This document shows positions 38,164-47,190 of a stretch of 64,000 bases of DNA, in pieces (position 1 is the first letter of the stretch; each line of letters opens with the position of its first letter). The notes under the pieces were generated by a model, which saw only the letters and a list, made by a program, of their open reading frames with translations, did not search any database and had not been told where the DNA came from. The DNA lies in assembly GCF_036511935.1 (NCBI RefSeq), contig NZ_AP028878.1, positions 3,534,001 to 3,598,000 on the forward strand, read 5' to 3'. The DNA comes from Marinobacter nanhaiticus D15-8W (GTDB taxonomy: Bacteria > Pseudomonadota > Gammaproteobacteria > Pseudomonadales > Oleiphilaceae). Made by a program: the position numbers and the translations under genes.

Positions 38164-40775
38164 CGAAAGCCGCTTCAGTCGCCGCTCACAGCGACATGAC
38201 CAAGCACACGCCCATGATGCAGCAATACCTCAAGATCAAGGTGGAGCATCCGAACGAGTTGGTGTTCTACCGTATGGGGGATTTCTACGAGCTGTTCTAC
38301 GACGACGCGAAGAAGGCGGCCGACCTGCTGGACATTACGTTGACCGCCCGCGGCCAGTCTGGCGGACAACCCATTCCCATGGCCGGTGTGCCCTACCATT
38401 CGGCGGAAAACTACATCGCCCGACTGGTGCGGGGTGGCCACTCCATCGCAATCTGCGAACAGATCGGCGATCCGGCAACCAGCAAGGGGCCTGTAGAGCG
38501 CAAGGTGGTGCGCATCGTCACGCCCGGCACCCTAAGTGACGAGGCCTTCCTGGAGGACCGGCGGGATAACCTGCTGGTATCCATCTGCAGTCAGCGCGAA
38601 ACCTTCGGTATCGCCTGCCTCGATATTTCCAGCGGCCGTTTTTCGGTGTCCGAATTCGCGGGCATTGAATCACTGCAGGGCGAGCTGCAACGTCTTCGGC
38701 CCGCGGAAATACTGATCAGTGAAGACTTCCCGTACGCCGACCTGCTGGAAGAGTACACCGGTGTTCGCCGCCAGGGGCCCTGGCTGTTCGAGCGGGACTC
38801 CGCCCAGCGCATCATCACCCAGCAATTACAGGTGAGAGATCTCACCGGTTTCGGCTGTGAGGATCTGACCCTCGCCGTCTGCGCCGCCGGCTGCCTGCTC
38901 CAGTATGCCCGCGAAACCCAACGCACGGCCCTCCCCCATATCCGCAAATTGACTCGCGAGAGACGCGAGGATGGCGTGCTGCTGGACGCTACCAGTCGCC
39001 GCAACCTGGAGATCGATACCAACCTGGCCGGCGGCACCCATTACACCCTGGCCTGGGTCATGGATCGTACGGCGACAGCCATGGGCGGGCGCCTGGTGCG
39101 CCGCTGGCTGAATCGGCCGTTGCGCAATGTTGATATCGTGAAAGAGCGGCAAGCTGCGGTTGCCGCCTTGTTGGACGGTTTCCATTACGAGCCGCTGCAT
39201 GACCTGCTCAAGTCCGTGGGCGATATCGAACGCATCCTTTCCCGGGTCGCCCTGCGCTCCGCGCGCCCCCGGGATCTGGCGCGCCTGCGCGACGCGTTCA
39301 ACCTGTTGCCAGAGCTGCAAGACGTACTCGAACAGGTCGCGTCTGATCGCATCGCCACCCTATGTGAAACCGCCAGCACCTATCCGGAACTGGCCGACCT
39401 GTTGACCCGGGCGGTCGTCGACAATCCACCAGTTGTGATCCGTGATGGAGGGGTCATCGCCGAGGGTTACGATAGCGAGCTGGATGACCTGCGCAATATC
39501 AGCGAGAACGCCGGCCAGTTCCTGCTGGACGTGGAAACCCGCGAGAAGGAGCGCACCGGCATCAGTACCCTGAAAGTCGGCTACAACCGGGTCCACGGCT
39601 ACTACATCGAGATTAGTCGCGCCCAATCCGACCAGGCACCAGTGGACTATATCCGCCGCCAGACCCTGAAGAATGCCGAACGGTTCATTACGCCGGAACT
39701 GAAGGAATTCGAGGACAAGGCGCTCAGCGCCAAGAGCCGCGCACTGGCTCGGGAAAAAGGGCTCTACGATGAATTACTGGAGACCCTGGCAGAACAACTG
39801 TCCCCGCTACAGGACACGGCCCAGGCCCTGGCCGAGCTGGATGTCCTCAGCAACTTCGCCGAGCGGGCAACCACCCTGCGGCTGAATCCGCCGGAGTTTT
39901 CCGACGAGCCGGGCCTGGATATCCAGTCGGGCCGTCATCCGGTGGTCGAGCAGTTGCTGGACGAGCCTTTCGTGCCCAACGACCTGCTGATCGACAATGA
40001 GCGGCGCATGCTGGTGATCACCGGCCCGAACATGGGGGGTAAGTCCACCTATATGCGCCAGGCGGCCCTTATTGCTCTCTTGGCCTACACCGGCAGTTTT
40101 GTACCCGCGGATCGGGCGATCCTGGGGCCGGTGGACCGTATCTTTACCCGTATGGGGTCCTCAGACGATATCGCAGGCGGGCGCTCCACCTTCATGGTGG
40201 AAATGACCGAGACCGCCAACATCCTGCATAACGCCACCGAATCCAGCCTGGTATTGATGGACGAGATCGGTCGCGGCACCAGCACCTTCGACGGTCTCTC
40301 CCTGGCCTGGGCGACCGCCGAGCAGCTGGCGCAGAATGTTCGTTGCTACACCCTGTTCGCCACCCATTATTTCGAGCTTACCCAACTGGCGGATCAGCTC
40401 AAGCACGCCGTCAACGTGCACCTGACGGCCACCGAACATGACGACAGCATCGTCTTCCTGCACAACGTTCACGAAGGTCCTGCCAGCCAGAGCTACGGCC
40501 TGCAGGTGGCCAAGTTGGCCGGTGTGCCGCAGGACGTGATCAACAACGCCAAGCATCAATTGCAGCGCCTGGAAGGCAGCGCAACGCCGGCCCCGACGGC
40601 ACCCGCCACGAAACCAGCGGTCCATGAACCGCCCGCTTTCCAGGGGGATATGTTCGCCAGTTTTGAGCCAAGCGACGTGGAAAAAGCCCTGTCCGAGCTG
40701 GATATCGACGGCCTGACACCCCGGGACGCGCTCAATCGGCTTTATGAACTCAAGGAACTGTTAGCAGGTTCGTGA
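38160..40775 (+). CDS. mutS: DNA mismatch repair ATPase MutS
   Basis: 871 aa (E. coli 853). Mismatch-binding [10 protein letters not shown] (Phe-x-Glu) is near residue 42. Conserved linkers [12 protein letters not shown] and [19 protein letters not shown] follow. The ATPase has Walker [28 protein letters not shown] and [13 protein letters not shown]; the C-terminal tail has the usual [13 protein letters not shown]. The N-terminus is about six residues longer than in E. coli, and a second possible start, [10 protein letters not shown], lies at 38196. The first start has GAGGAA just upstream, inside the integrase 3' end. Complete and apparently functional. Confidence 0.97.
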   Translation: MTKAASVAAHSDMTKHTPMMQQYLKIKVEHPNELVFYRMGDFYELFYDDAKKAADLLDITLTARGQSGGQPIPMAGVPYHSAENYIARLVRGGHSIAICEQIGDPATSKGPVERKVVRIVTPGTLSDEAFLEDRRDNLLVSICSQRETFGIACLDISSGRFSVSEFAGIESLQGELQRLRPAEILISEDFPYADLLEEYTGVRRQGPWLFERDSAQRIITQQLQVRDLTGFGCEDLTLAVCAAGCLLQYARETQRTALPHIRKLTRERREDGVLLDATSRRNLEIDTNLAGGTHYTLAWVMDRTATAMGGRLVRRWLNRPLRNVDIVKERQAAVAALLDGFHYEPLHDLLKSVGDIERILSRVALRSARPRDLARLRDAFNLLPELQDVLEQVASDRIATLCETASTYPELADLLTRAVVDNPPVVIRDGGVIAEGYDSELDDLRNISENAGQFLLDVETREKERTGISTLKVGYNRVHGYYIEISRAQSDQAPVDYIRRQTLKNAERFITPELKEFEDKALSAKSRALAREKGLYDELLETLAEQLSPLQDTAQALAELDVLSNFAERATTLRLNPPEFSDEPGLDIQSGRHPVVEQLLDEPFVPNDLLIDNERRMLVITGPNMGGKSTYMRQAALIALLAYTGSFVPADRAILGPVDRIFTRMGSSDDIAGGRSTFMVEMTETANILHNATESSLVLMDEIGRGTSTFDGLSLAWATAEQLAQNVRCYTLFATHYFELTQLADQLKHAVNVHLTATEHDDSIVFLHNVHEGPASQSYGLQVAKLAGVPQDVINNAKHQLQRLEGSATPAPTAPATKPAVHEPPAFQGDMFASFEPSDVEKALSELDIDGLTPRDALNRLYELKELLAGS

Positions 40776-40787
40776 CATACATAAGGT

Positions 40788-40793
40788 TATAAT
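40788..40793 (+). promoter_or_regulatory. TATAAT -10 box for fdxA
   Basis: A perfect TATAAT 12 bases after the mutS stop and 205 bases before fdxA. No good -35 box is at the expected distance. The long leader (40794-40997) shows no other gene. Confidence 0.4.
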
Positions 40794-40997
40794 CAAAGAG
40801 CCTTGAGGCAGGCAGCGTGTACGCTTGCCAGTTGCTGGGGCGCTCCCTACAATACCGGCCTCGCACGATAAATATGTCCAGCCGAGGTCCCGAATAATGC
40901 GGACCCACCGATGCCTCTTGCGCATCGCAAGCTGGCGAATGGCGCGCTTCGGGCTCCGCCAACTGATGAGATTGACTGAGAAACCAGGGATACCAAC

Positions 40998-41321
40998 ATG
41001 ACTTTTGTCGTCACTGACAACTGCATCAAATGCAAATACACCGACTGTGTGGAAGTCTGCCCTGTAGACTGCTTCTACGAAGGCCCTAACTTCCTGGTCA
41101 TCGATCCGGACGAGTGCATCGACTGCGCCCTGTGTGAACCGGAGTGCCCGGCGGAAGCCATATTCTCGGAAGACGAGTTACCGCCCGGTCAGGAAAAGTA
41201 TATCGAGATCAACGCCGAACTCGCTGGCAAGTGGGAAAACATCACCGAAAAGAAAGATCCCCTGCCGGACGCGGCCGAGTGGGACGGCAAGCCGGACAAG
41301 TTCCAGTATCTGGAAAAGTAG
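40998..41321 (+). CDS. fdxA: 7Fe ferredoxin FdxA
   Basis: 107 aa, the usual length. The first cluster is bound by Cys of [18 protein letters not shown] and the second by [12 protein letters not shown], giving one 3Fe-4S and one 4Fe-4S cluster. The C-terminal helix and [16 protein letters not shown] are conserved in the family. mutS-fdxA adjacency occurs in pseudomonads too. A terminator follows 20 bases after the stop. Confidence 0.95.
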   Translation: MTFVVTDNCIKCKYTDCVEVCPVDCFYEGPNFLVIDPDECIDCALCEPECPAEAIFSEDELPPGQEKYIEINAELAGKWENITEKKDPLPDAAEWDGKPDKFQYLEK

Positions 41322-41341
41322 GCTGGCCTGAGCGTCTGATT

Positions 41342-41376
41342 AAAAAAGGGAGCACCGCAAGGTTGCTCCCTTTTTT
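41342..41376 (+). terminator. fdxA terminator
   Basis: GGGAGCA pairs with TGCTCCC, flanked by AAAAAA on the left and TTTTTT on the right, so it can work in both directions. Confidence 0.9.
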
Positions 41377-41405
41377 GTGGGCATTGGCCAGAGGTTACGA
41401 TCTTG

Positions 41406-41649
41406 TGTAGCCGACGCTTTGGCGGGTGTTGCAAAAGCTTGCGGCTTGAAGCCTCTCTCCCCTGGCGGGAGAGAGGTTTGGAGAGAGGGGGACGAGGCAA
41501 AGCCTCGCTCGAAGTCGGCTCTGGCAACGATGAGCGCCTGAGGGCGCTACCCCCTCTCCCCGGCCCTCTCCCGCGAGGGGTGAGGGAGTTTATGCCGGTA
41601 CTTTTGAGATACGGCTACTTTTGCAACACCCTCTAAAGCGTCGGCTACA
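41406..41649. repeat. MITE-like element with 32-bp terminal inverted repeats
   Basis: The ends 41406-41437 (TGTAGCCGACGCTTTGGCGG...) and 41618-41649 are inverted copies with 30 of 32 bases alike. TTG flanks both sides (41403-41405 and 41650-41652), a likely 3-bp target duplication. Inside are nested inverted blocks of CCCTCTCCC/GGGAGAGGG type, as in widespread small palindromic repeats. It has no coding frame of note. It must have been mobilised by a transposase elsewhere. It fills most of the fdxA/LysE gap. Confidence 0.85.
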
Positions 41650-41669
41650 TTGGCTCCCCTGGCAACTGT

Positions 41670-42323
41670 TTAAGGCTGTGTGACGGCCAACTTCGCCCCT
41701 ATCGCCATAAACACCCCGCCGGTCAAACCATGAAGCACCCGTTTCGCCATGGGCTTAACACTCCACTGGCGGGACCGCACGATCATCATCGCTACCAGCG
41801 TTTGCCAGATCATCGCCAGGACAAAGTGAATGGCCGCCAAGGCGATGGATTGCGCAAATGCCGGGCCCGCGGGGTCGATGAATTGCGGCAGGAAGGCCAT
41901 GTAGAACAGGGCTGTCTTGGGGTTGAGCACGTTGGACAACAAACCTTCCCGCAGGGATCGGCCCATGCGGTAGTCGCTCCGGCTGACCTTGGCCAGCAAT
42001 GTTTGCTCGGCTACGTCCCTGCCCCTGGATGAGCGGAAGGCCTGTCGCAGACTGGCCACCCCCAGCCACACCAGATAGGCGGCGCCGACCCATTTAAGCA
42101 GCGTAAACGCCCAGGCGGTCTGGAGCAGGATCAGTGAGATGCCCACCGCCGACAAGGTGGCGTGAACGAACAGACCGCTGCAAATCCCGAGACTACTGAC
42201 AACGCCATCCCGGAGACCGCCGCGCGCCGTGTTGCGCATAACCAGTAGCGTATCGACACCGGGCGTCACCGTGAGCAGGGAAATGGCCAGCAGATAGGCC
42301 CACAGGAGTTCAGCGCTGGGCAT
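41670..42323 (-). CDS. LysE/RhtB-family amino acid exporter
   Basis: 217 aa. TPGVDTLLVMRNTARGG at residues 20-36 is the family signature (usually PGP/PGVD). Six membrane segments are predicted (about 4-24, 42-66, 70-88, 115-140, 145-170, 185-210), with NPKTALFYMAFLPQFI in the middle. Substrate not predictable. It ends next to the MITE. Confidence 0.9.
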   Translation of the reverse strand: MPSAELLWAYLLAISLLTVTPGVDTLLVMRNTARGGLRDGVVSSLGICSGLFVHATLSAVGISLILLQTAWAFTLLKWVGAAYLVWLGVASLRQAFRSSRGRDVAEQTLLAKVSRSDYRMGRSLREGLLSNVLNPKTALFYMAFLPQFIDPAGPAFAQSIALAAIHFVLAMIWQTLVAMMIVRSRQWSVKPMAKRVLHGLTGGVFMAIGAKLAVTQP

Positions 42324-42332
42324 AAAGCAACC

Positions 42333-43364
42333 TCAGGATTCAGAGAGCACTTTCTTCACCGCTGACGACCGATAGAACGGCGCCAGCCGGCGACGCAACA
42401 GGGCCTCAAGATACCCCTGTTCACGCAGCAGATCGAGTGTCGGCTGGGCGAAAGTATCAACCTCGGCCATTACGACAGCCTGGTCGACACCGACATCACT
42501 CAGCAATTCGGTGAGCGGCACATCGCCGTACTTCTCGAACAGGCGGTTCACGACCACGGTATAGCAGCCTTCGAAGTAGGCAGTCTGACGGAATTCCAGC
42601 CAGAATTCGTAGCCCAGCACCACGAATTCCTGAAGCTCCAGTTCCCCCAGCCCGGATTGAAGGTCCGCCAAGGTGCGGTCCTCAACCCCGTTCCAGGCGG
42701 CCATGATGGTGTCGCGCAGCTCGTCGTCGGACAGCGCTTTCTGCAGGAACTGTTCGCTGCGGCGGATCAGCGCCGGCAGGTTGTCGCTGAGATAGGCCTT
42801 GATGCGCCGCTCGAAGGTTTCATCGAGCCCGGGCACGGCACGGTTGGCCACACGCTTACCGAACTTCATCATGGACCCCACACCCGGCACATTGCGGGAT
42901 ATCAGGTTGTCCTCGTAGAGATAGTTCACCAGACCGTGGTAGACGATGTTCGACACCAGTTCCTGGTAGACCGGGTGAGCCATCACTTCGCTGATCAGGC
43001 GCTCCCGGTGGTGACGCAGCTCCAGGAATTCCTCGACGAAGGCTGTGGCCTGTTCACGGCTGAGGATGTCCCGGAGACGGGTGTCGGACTGCACGCCGGC
43101 AGATAGCACTTCGCTGGCCATATCGCCGGCCAGTTCCGGAATTCCGCCATCCAGATCCATCTCTACCACCTGACGGCGGATGACACCCAGGATCTGATCC
43201 TCGCTGACCGCCTGGCGCAGGGTGACTTGCTCGGCAAGGCTGAACAGCTCCTTGACCTCGTTGGCGATAAACTTGCGTAACTTGGCGCCCTTGAGCGCCG
43301 CCAGCTCATGCTTGATATGCAGTTCCAGGAGCTGGTCTGGAACCACTGTTGCTTCCTTGGCCAT
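42333..43364 (-). CDS. Conserved protein of unknown function, 343 aa
   Basis: Start at ATG 43364; the frame is open to 43448 but a better ribosome site is at the later ATG. Long helical protein with DQLLELHIKHELAALKGAKL, NIVYHGLVNYLYEDNLISRN, VPGVGSMMKFGKRVAN and RRLAPFYRSSAVKKVL. I associate it with conserved unassigned proteins of Pseudomonas/Marinobacter-like bacteria. No signal or membrane segment. Confidence 0.65.
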   Translation of the reverse strand: MAKEATVVPDQLLELHIKHELAALKGAKLRKFIANEVKELFSLAEQVTLRQAVSEDQILGVIRRQVVEMDLDGGIPELAGDMASEVLSAGVQSDTRLRDILSREQATAFVEEFLELRHHRERLISEVMAHPVYQELVSNIVYHGLVNYLYEDNLISRNVPGVGSMMKFGKRVANRAVPGLDETFERRIKAYLSDNLPALIRRSEQFLQKALSDDELRDTIMAAWNGVEDRTLADLQSGLGELELQEFVVLGYEFWLEFRQTAYFEGCYTVVVNRLFEKYGDVPLTELLSDVGVDQAVVMAEVDTFAQPTLDLLREQGYLEALLRRRLAPFYRSSAVKKVLSES

Positions 43365-43573
43365 GTTGGTTATCCGGTGGACGTGGGAAATATGCAGGCA
43401 GGTTAACATGGCGGCGCGGCCTTTCGGATTAGCCCGGAAGGCCGACAAGATCGGGAAATCAGGTCATGTTCCGCACAATCTCCTTGGCATTCATTTCAGG
43501 CAGGCGCTGAACACCATAGATACGTGGTAGCTCTGACCCGGCACCGTTCTCGACGAAGCAGGCTATTTGAAGA

Positions 43574-44425
43574 TTAGGCCGTTTTGTTGGCCTTACCACC
43601 CAAATAGCCTGTATCAAGCTCCTCGAGACTGCGCTTGAGCAAGTCACGGTTGTCCTGCGCCCAGGGATGGAACCCGGTTTTAAGGTAGGCCAGGAAGTCC
43701 GGCAGGCACTTGCGGATCACACCCGGCTTGCCCCATAGGAAGTTGATGCCGTCGATCCAGGTGCGCAGGCTCCAGAGCTTGCCTTCCGCCTTCAGCATGC
43801 TGCAGGTGTTGAGGAACGTAAACTTGAAGAAGTTGTAGGTAACGAACAGGAACACGATCTTGCGTAGGCGTTCGTTGCCGATGCAGTGGCGGTAGACGTC
43901 AAAGGCGACGGCCTTGTGCTCGGTCTCCTCCACTGCGTGCCATCGCCAGAGCTCACGCATCTGCGGCGTGACGCCCTCCATCCACTCAGGATGCCCCAGG
44001 ATCGCGTTGGCCATCACCGCTGTGTAGTGCTCGGCGGCGCAGGTACCTGCCAGTTGACGACTTGGCGGCAGGTTCCCGACCCATTTCATGTGCTTTTGAA
44101 AACGGGCGTCAATGGCATCGATATCGTAACCGCGGGCTTTCAGCGCCTCGTTATAGAGTCGGTGCTCCCGTCCATGCAGCGCTTCCTGACCGATAAACCC
44201 TCTCACTTCCTGTTGCAGTTTGGGATCGTCGATACGGTCGCGGTAGAGTCGCACCGAGTTGATGAATTGCTGCTCACCATCCGGGAACTGCAGTGATAGA
44301 GCATTGAAGAAAGCGGTTCGGAACAGGTTGTTGCCGTGCCAAAGGGTCCTCAATTCATCGCGGATGTCAAAGCTGACGTGGCGCGGCGCCACCTGGACAC
44401 CTTCCGGCGTGGAGCTGATGGACAT
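43574..44425 (-). CDS. Predicted metal-dependent hydrolase, PF10118 ferritin-like
   Basis: 283 aa from ATG 44425, which has GGGAGG six bases upstream. Key metal-site patterns: FIGQEALHGREH, AAEHYTA, RWHAVEETEHKAVAFDVY. These E/H pairs across four helices fit the ferritin-like di-metal fold of this family. The family often lies near lipid-degradation genes. Two 11-base palindromes precede the start (44442-44470). Confidence 0.85.
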   Translation of the reverse strand: MSISSTPEGVQVAPRHVSFDIRDELRTLWHGNNLFRTAFFNALSLQFPDGEQQFINSVRLYRDRIDDPKLQQEVRGFIGQEALHGREHRLYNEALKARGYDIDAIDARFQKHMKWVGNLPPSRQLAGTCAAEHYTAVMANAILGHPEWMEGVTPQMRELWRWHAVEETEHKAVAFDVYRHCIGNERLRKIVFLFVTYNFFKFTFLNTCSMLKAEGKLWSLRTWIDGINFLWGKPGVIRKCLPDFLAYLKTGFHPWAQDNRDLLKRSLEELDTGYLGGKANKTA

Positions 44426-44441
44426 AAGGGCCTCCCATAGA

Positions 44442-44470
44442 TTGGTCACCAAACTTCGTCTGGTGACCAG
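44442..44470 (-). promoter_or_regulatory. Paired 11-base palindromes upstream of the PF10118 gene
   Basis: TTGGTCACCAA (44442-44452) and CTGGTGACCAG (44460-44470) are perfect dyads, centres 18 bases apart, in the 5' leader. A third dyad TGACAGACTGTCA lies at 44503-44515. They look like operators for a dimeric regulator such as TetR or MarR type; the regulator is not adjacent. Confidence 0.5.
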
Positions 44471-44715
44471 ACATTATTGTTTTTGTGGTGGATCGCTTAC
44501 TCTGACAGACTGTCAATTCGACGATCATAAAATTAAAGCGATCGCTTCAAACATGGAGCCTAGCATACGCCGTTGATCGGGATTTGCACAGCCACTGGCA
44601 AACTGCAGCGTGTCCGATCAGGCCAAGGGAACAAGTCACCTTTATCGGTATGCGCGTTGCGGTCTTCAAGGGACAAATGCAAAATCAACGACTAACAGAA
44701 AAAGGTCACATCGCG

Positions 44716-45423
44716 ATGCATCGACTGCTGTTGCTCCCCCTCGCGCCCGCCCTGCTATTGGAAGGTCGATATGTGCGCAAGATCACACCTCGCCTGCCCG
44801 AGCCGCCGGGCGCGCGCTCCGGCGAAGCCGGCTCCGGGCCCGAACTTGAGTTGCTGATCGTCGGCGATTCGGCCGCGGCCGGTGTGGGCGCAGCCAGTCA
44901 GGACGAGGCGCTGTCAGGCCAGGTGGTGCAACGGCTGACCACGCATTACAGCGTGAAATGGCGGCTGGAAGCACTGACCGGTCGCAAGGTTGCAGACTAT
45001 CTGCCACCCCACGACAGCGTGATGCCAGCATGCGCACCAGACGTGATCCTGGTATCACTGGGGGTAAACGACGTGACGTCTTCAATCTCGGCGAAGCGTT
45101 GGCTGACTCAGGTGCAGGCGCTCCTGGATCTGCTGCGTGAGCGCTATCACCCGAAGCTGATCCTGTTTACCGACGTACCGCCGATGGATCATTTCCCCGC
45201 GCTGCCGCAGCCTCTGCGCTGGTACCTGGGCTCCAGGGCGCGCAGTTTCAATAACGGGCTGGGCGGCCTGTTGCGGCACCAGCGGGATGTGCAGCGAGTC
45301 AGCGTGCTGTTCGAGAACGACCCGTCAATGATGGCCAGCGATGGTTTCCACCCGGGACCGGCGGGGTACCGGGTCTGGGCCAACCAGGCCTATACCCAGA
45401 TCCGCGCCCGGTTCCCGGATTGA
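44716..45423 (+). CDS. SGNH/GDSL-type esterase
   Basis: 235 aa from ATG 44716; the frame is open further upstream and the true start is not certain. Block I IVGDSAAAGVGA (catalytic Ser), block III SLGVNDVTS (Asn) and block V SDGFHPGPAGY (Asp, His) are all present. The hydrophobic N-terminus (LLLLPLAPALLLEGRYVRK) may anchor it in the membrane. It hydrolyses esters or lipids; substrate unknown. Confidence 0.85.
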   Translation: MHRLLLLPLAPALLLEGRYVRKITPRLPEPPGARSGEAGSGPELELLIVGDSAAAGVGAASQDEALSGQVVQRLTTHYSVKWRLEALTGRKVADYLPPHDSVMPACAPDVILVSLGVNDVTSSISAKRWLTQVQALLDLLRERYHPKLILFTDVPPMDHFPALPQPLRWYLGSRARSFNNGLGGLLRHQRDVQRVSVLFENDPSMMASDGFHPGPAGYRVWANQAYTQIRARFPD

Positions 45424-45444
45424 GGTGACGGTGCCCATTGACCG

Positions 45445-47073
45445 CTATTTGATGGCTTTAGCCGTATCGCGCAGCACAAACTTCTGGATCTTACCCGTGG
45501 AGGTTTTTGGCAGTTCCTGGAAGACCACGGTTTTCGGAACCTTATAGCCAGCCAGCCTTTCCCGGCAGAAGCGGATAATGTCTTCCTCGGACACATCCTC
45601 TGCGTCGGTCTTGAGCGTCACGAAGGCGCAAGGGGTTTCGCCCCACTTCTCGTCAGGACGCGCCACCACAGCGGCTTCCAGAACGGCCGGATGCCGATAG
45701 AGGGCATCTTCGACTTCAATCGTCGAGATGTTCTCCCCGCCGGAAATTATGATGTCCTTGAGCCGGTCCTTGATCTCCACGTAGCCATCTTCGTGACAGA
45801 CGCCCAGGTCCCCGGTATGGAACCAGCCGCCACGGAAGGCGGCTTCAGTGGCCTTCGGATTCTTCAGGTAGCCCTTCATGATGGTATTGCCGCGCAGGAA
45901 AATCTCACCGATGGTCCTACCATCCTTCGGCACCGGCTCCATGCTCTCGGGATCGCCCACCATCATGCCTGCAAGCGTTGGGTAACGGACGCCCTGCCGG
46001 GCTTTCATGTCGGCACGTTCATCCAGGGGCAGGTCGTCCCAGCGGGATTTCCAGGCGCAGACCGTTACCGGGCCGTAGCTCTCCGTCAGCCCGTAAACGT
46101 GGGTGATTCGAATCCCCATTTCTTCCACGGCTCCGATAACCTTGGCCGGAGGCGCGGCGCCTGCGGTCATGGCATTCACCGGATGGCCGATCTCGATACG
46201 CTTGTCCTTGGGCACGTTGAGCAAGCCATTGAGCACGATCGGCGCACCGCATAAATGCGTGACACCATGCTCCTCGATCAGCCGCAGGATCTTTTCCGGG
46301 TCCACCTTGCGCAGACAGACGTGCGTGCCGGCGACCGCGGTGACTGTCCAGGGGAAACACCAACCGTTGCAGTGGAACATCGGCAAGGTCCACAGATAGA
46401 CCGGATGCATGCCCATGGACCAGATTTCCGAGTTCCCCAGCGCGTTCAGAAAGGCGCCGCGGTGATGATAGACCACGCCTTTGGGATTGCCCGTTGTGCC
46501 GGACGTATAGTTCAGAGAAATCGCATCCCATTCGTCCTGGGGCGGCTGCCATTCGAACGCGGGATCTCCATCGGCAATGAAGTCTTCATAGTCCAGATCG
46601 CTGGTGGCCTGGCCTTCCCCATACTCCGGGTCGTTGACGTCGATGATGAGGGGTGGATTGTCGAGACGGGAGACCGCATCCTGGATAACCGGGCCGAATT
46701 CCCGGTCGACGATCAACACCTTCGCCTCACCATGCTTGAGCATGAATGAGATGGTCTCGGCGTCCAGGCGGATATTCAGGGCATTGAGCACGGCACCGAT
46801 CATGGGGATGCCGAAATGGCACTCGAGCATGGCGGGAATATTGGGCAGCATCGCTGCCACCGTGTCGCCACGGCGGATACCCTTGTTGTGCAGGGCCGAA
46901 GCCAGGCGACAACAACGCTCGTAGGTCTGCTGCCAGGTGTAGCGGGCAGCGCCGTGGATCACGGCCGGATATTCGGGATAAACCCTCGCCGTACGGGCAA
47001 TAAAGTCGACCGGCGACAGGTTATCGTAGTTGGCGTTTACGGGCCCTAGGCCCTCTTCGTAGATAGACGGCAT
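45445..47073 (-). CDS. Acyl-CoA synthetase, AMP-binding family
   Basis: 542 aa. AMP-binding motifs YTSGTTGNPKGVVYHH, GLTESYGPVTV and GWFHTGDLGV then KDIIISGGENIS are present; the C-terminal domain ends with PKTSTGKIQKFVLRD including the catalytic Lys. The length and sequence type fit medium/long-chain acyl-CoA ligases of the AlkK group, but DmdB-like (methylmercaptopropionate) ligases look similar. Activates a carboxylic acid to acyl-CoA. Confidence 0.9.
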   Translation of the reverse strand: MPSIYEEGLGPVNANYDNLSPVDFIARTARVYPEYPAVIHGAARYTWQQTYERCCRLASALHNKGIRRGDTVAAMLPNIPAMLECHFGIPMIGAVLNALNIRLDAETISFMLKHGEAKVLIVDREFGPVIQDAVSRLDNPPLIIDVNDPEYGEGQATSDLDYEDFIADGDPAFEWQPPQDEWDAISLNYTSGTTGNPKGVVYHHRGAFLNALGNSEIWSMGMHPVYLWTLPMFHCNGWCFPWTVTAVAGTHVCLRKVDPEKILRLIEEHGVTHLCGAPIVLNGLLNVPKDKRIEIGHPVNAMTAGAAPPAKVIGAVEEMGIRITHVYGLTESYGPVTVCAWKSRWDDLPLDERADMKARQGVRYPTLAGMMVGDPESMEPVPKDGRTIGEIFLRGNTIMKGYLKNPKATEAAFRGGWFHTGDLGVCHEDGYVEIKDRLKDIIISGGENISTIEVEDALYRHPAVLEAAVVARPDEKWGETPCAFVTLKTDAEDVSEEDIIRFCRERLAGYKVPKTVVFQELPKTSTGKIQKFVLRDTAKAIK

Positions 47074-47190
47074 GGGACGGGCTCCCCGACAAGAATGCGA
47101 TTGGTTTTGTTAGTTCACTTAGCATAGAACCAAATGGGTCTATACGACCAATCCTGCGTGGGGTTCTGCCCTTCCCATTGGCCCCCGGCC

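Noticed and set aside
38160..40775. mutS inactivated by the prophage
   Set aside because: The reading frame is complete with all motifs and a ribosome site; only its expression control is likely changed.
43390..43480. Terminator between the 343-aa gene and PF10118 gene
   Set aside because: A CGGCCTT...AAGGCCG inverted repeat is present but no T-run follows on either strand.
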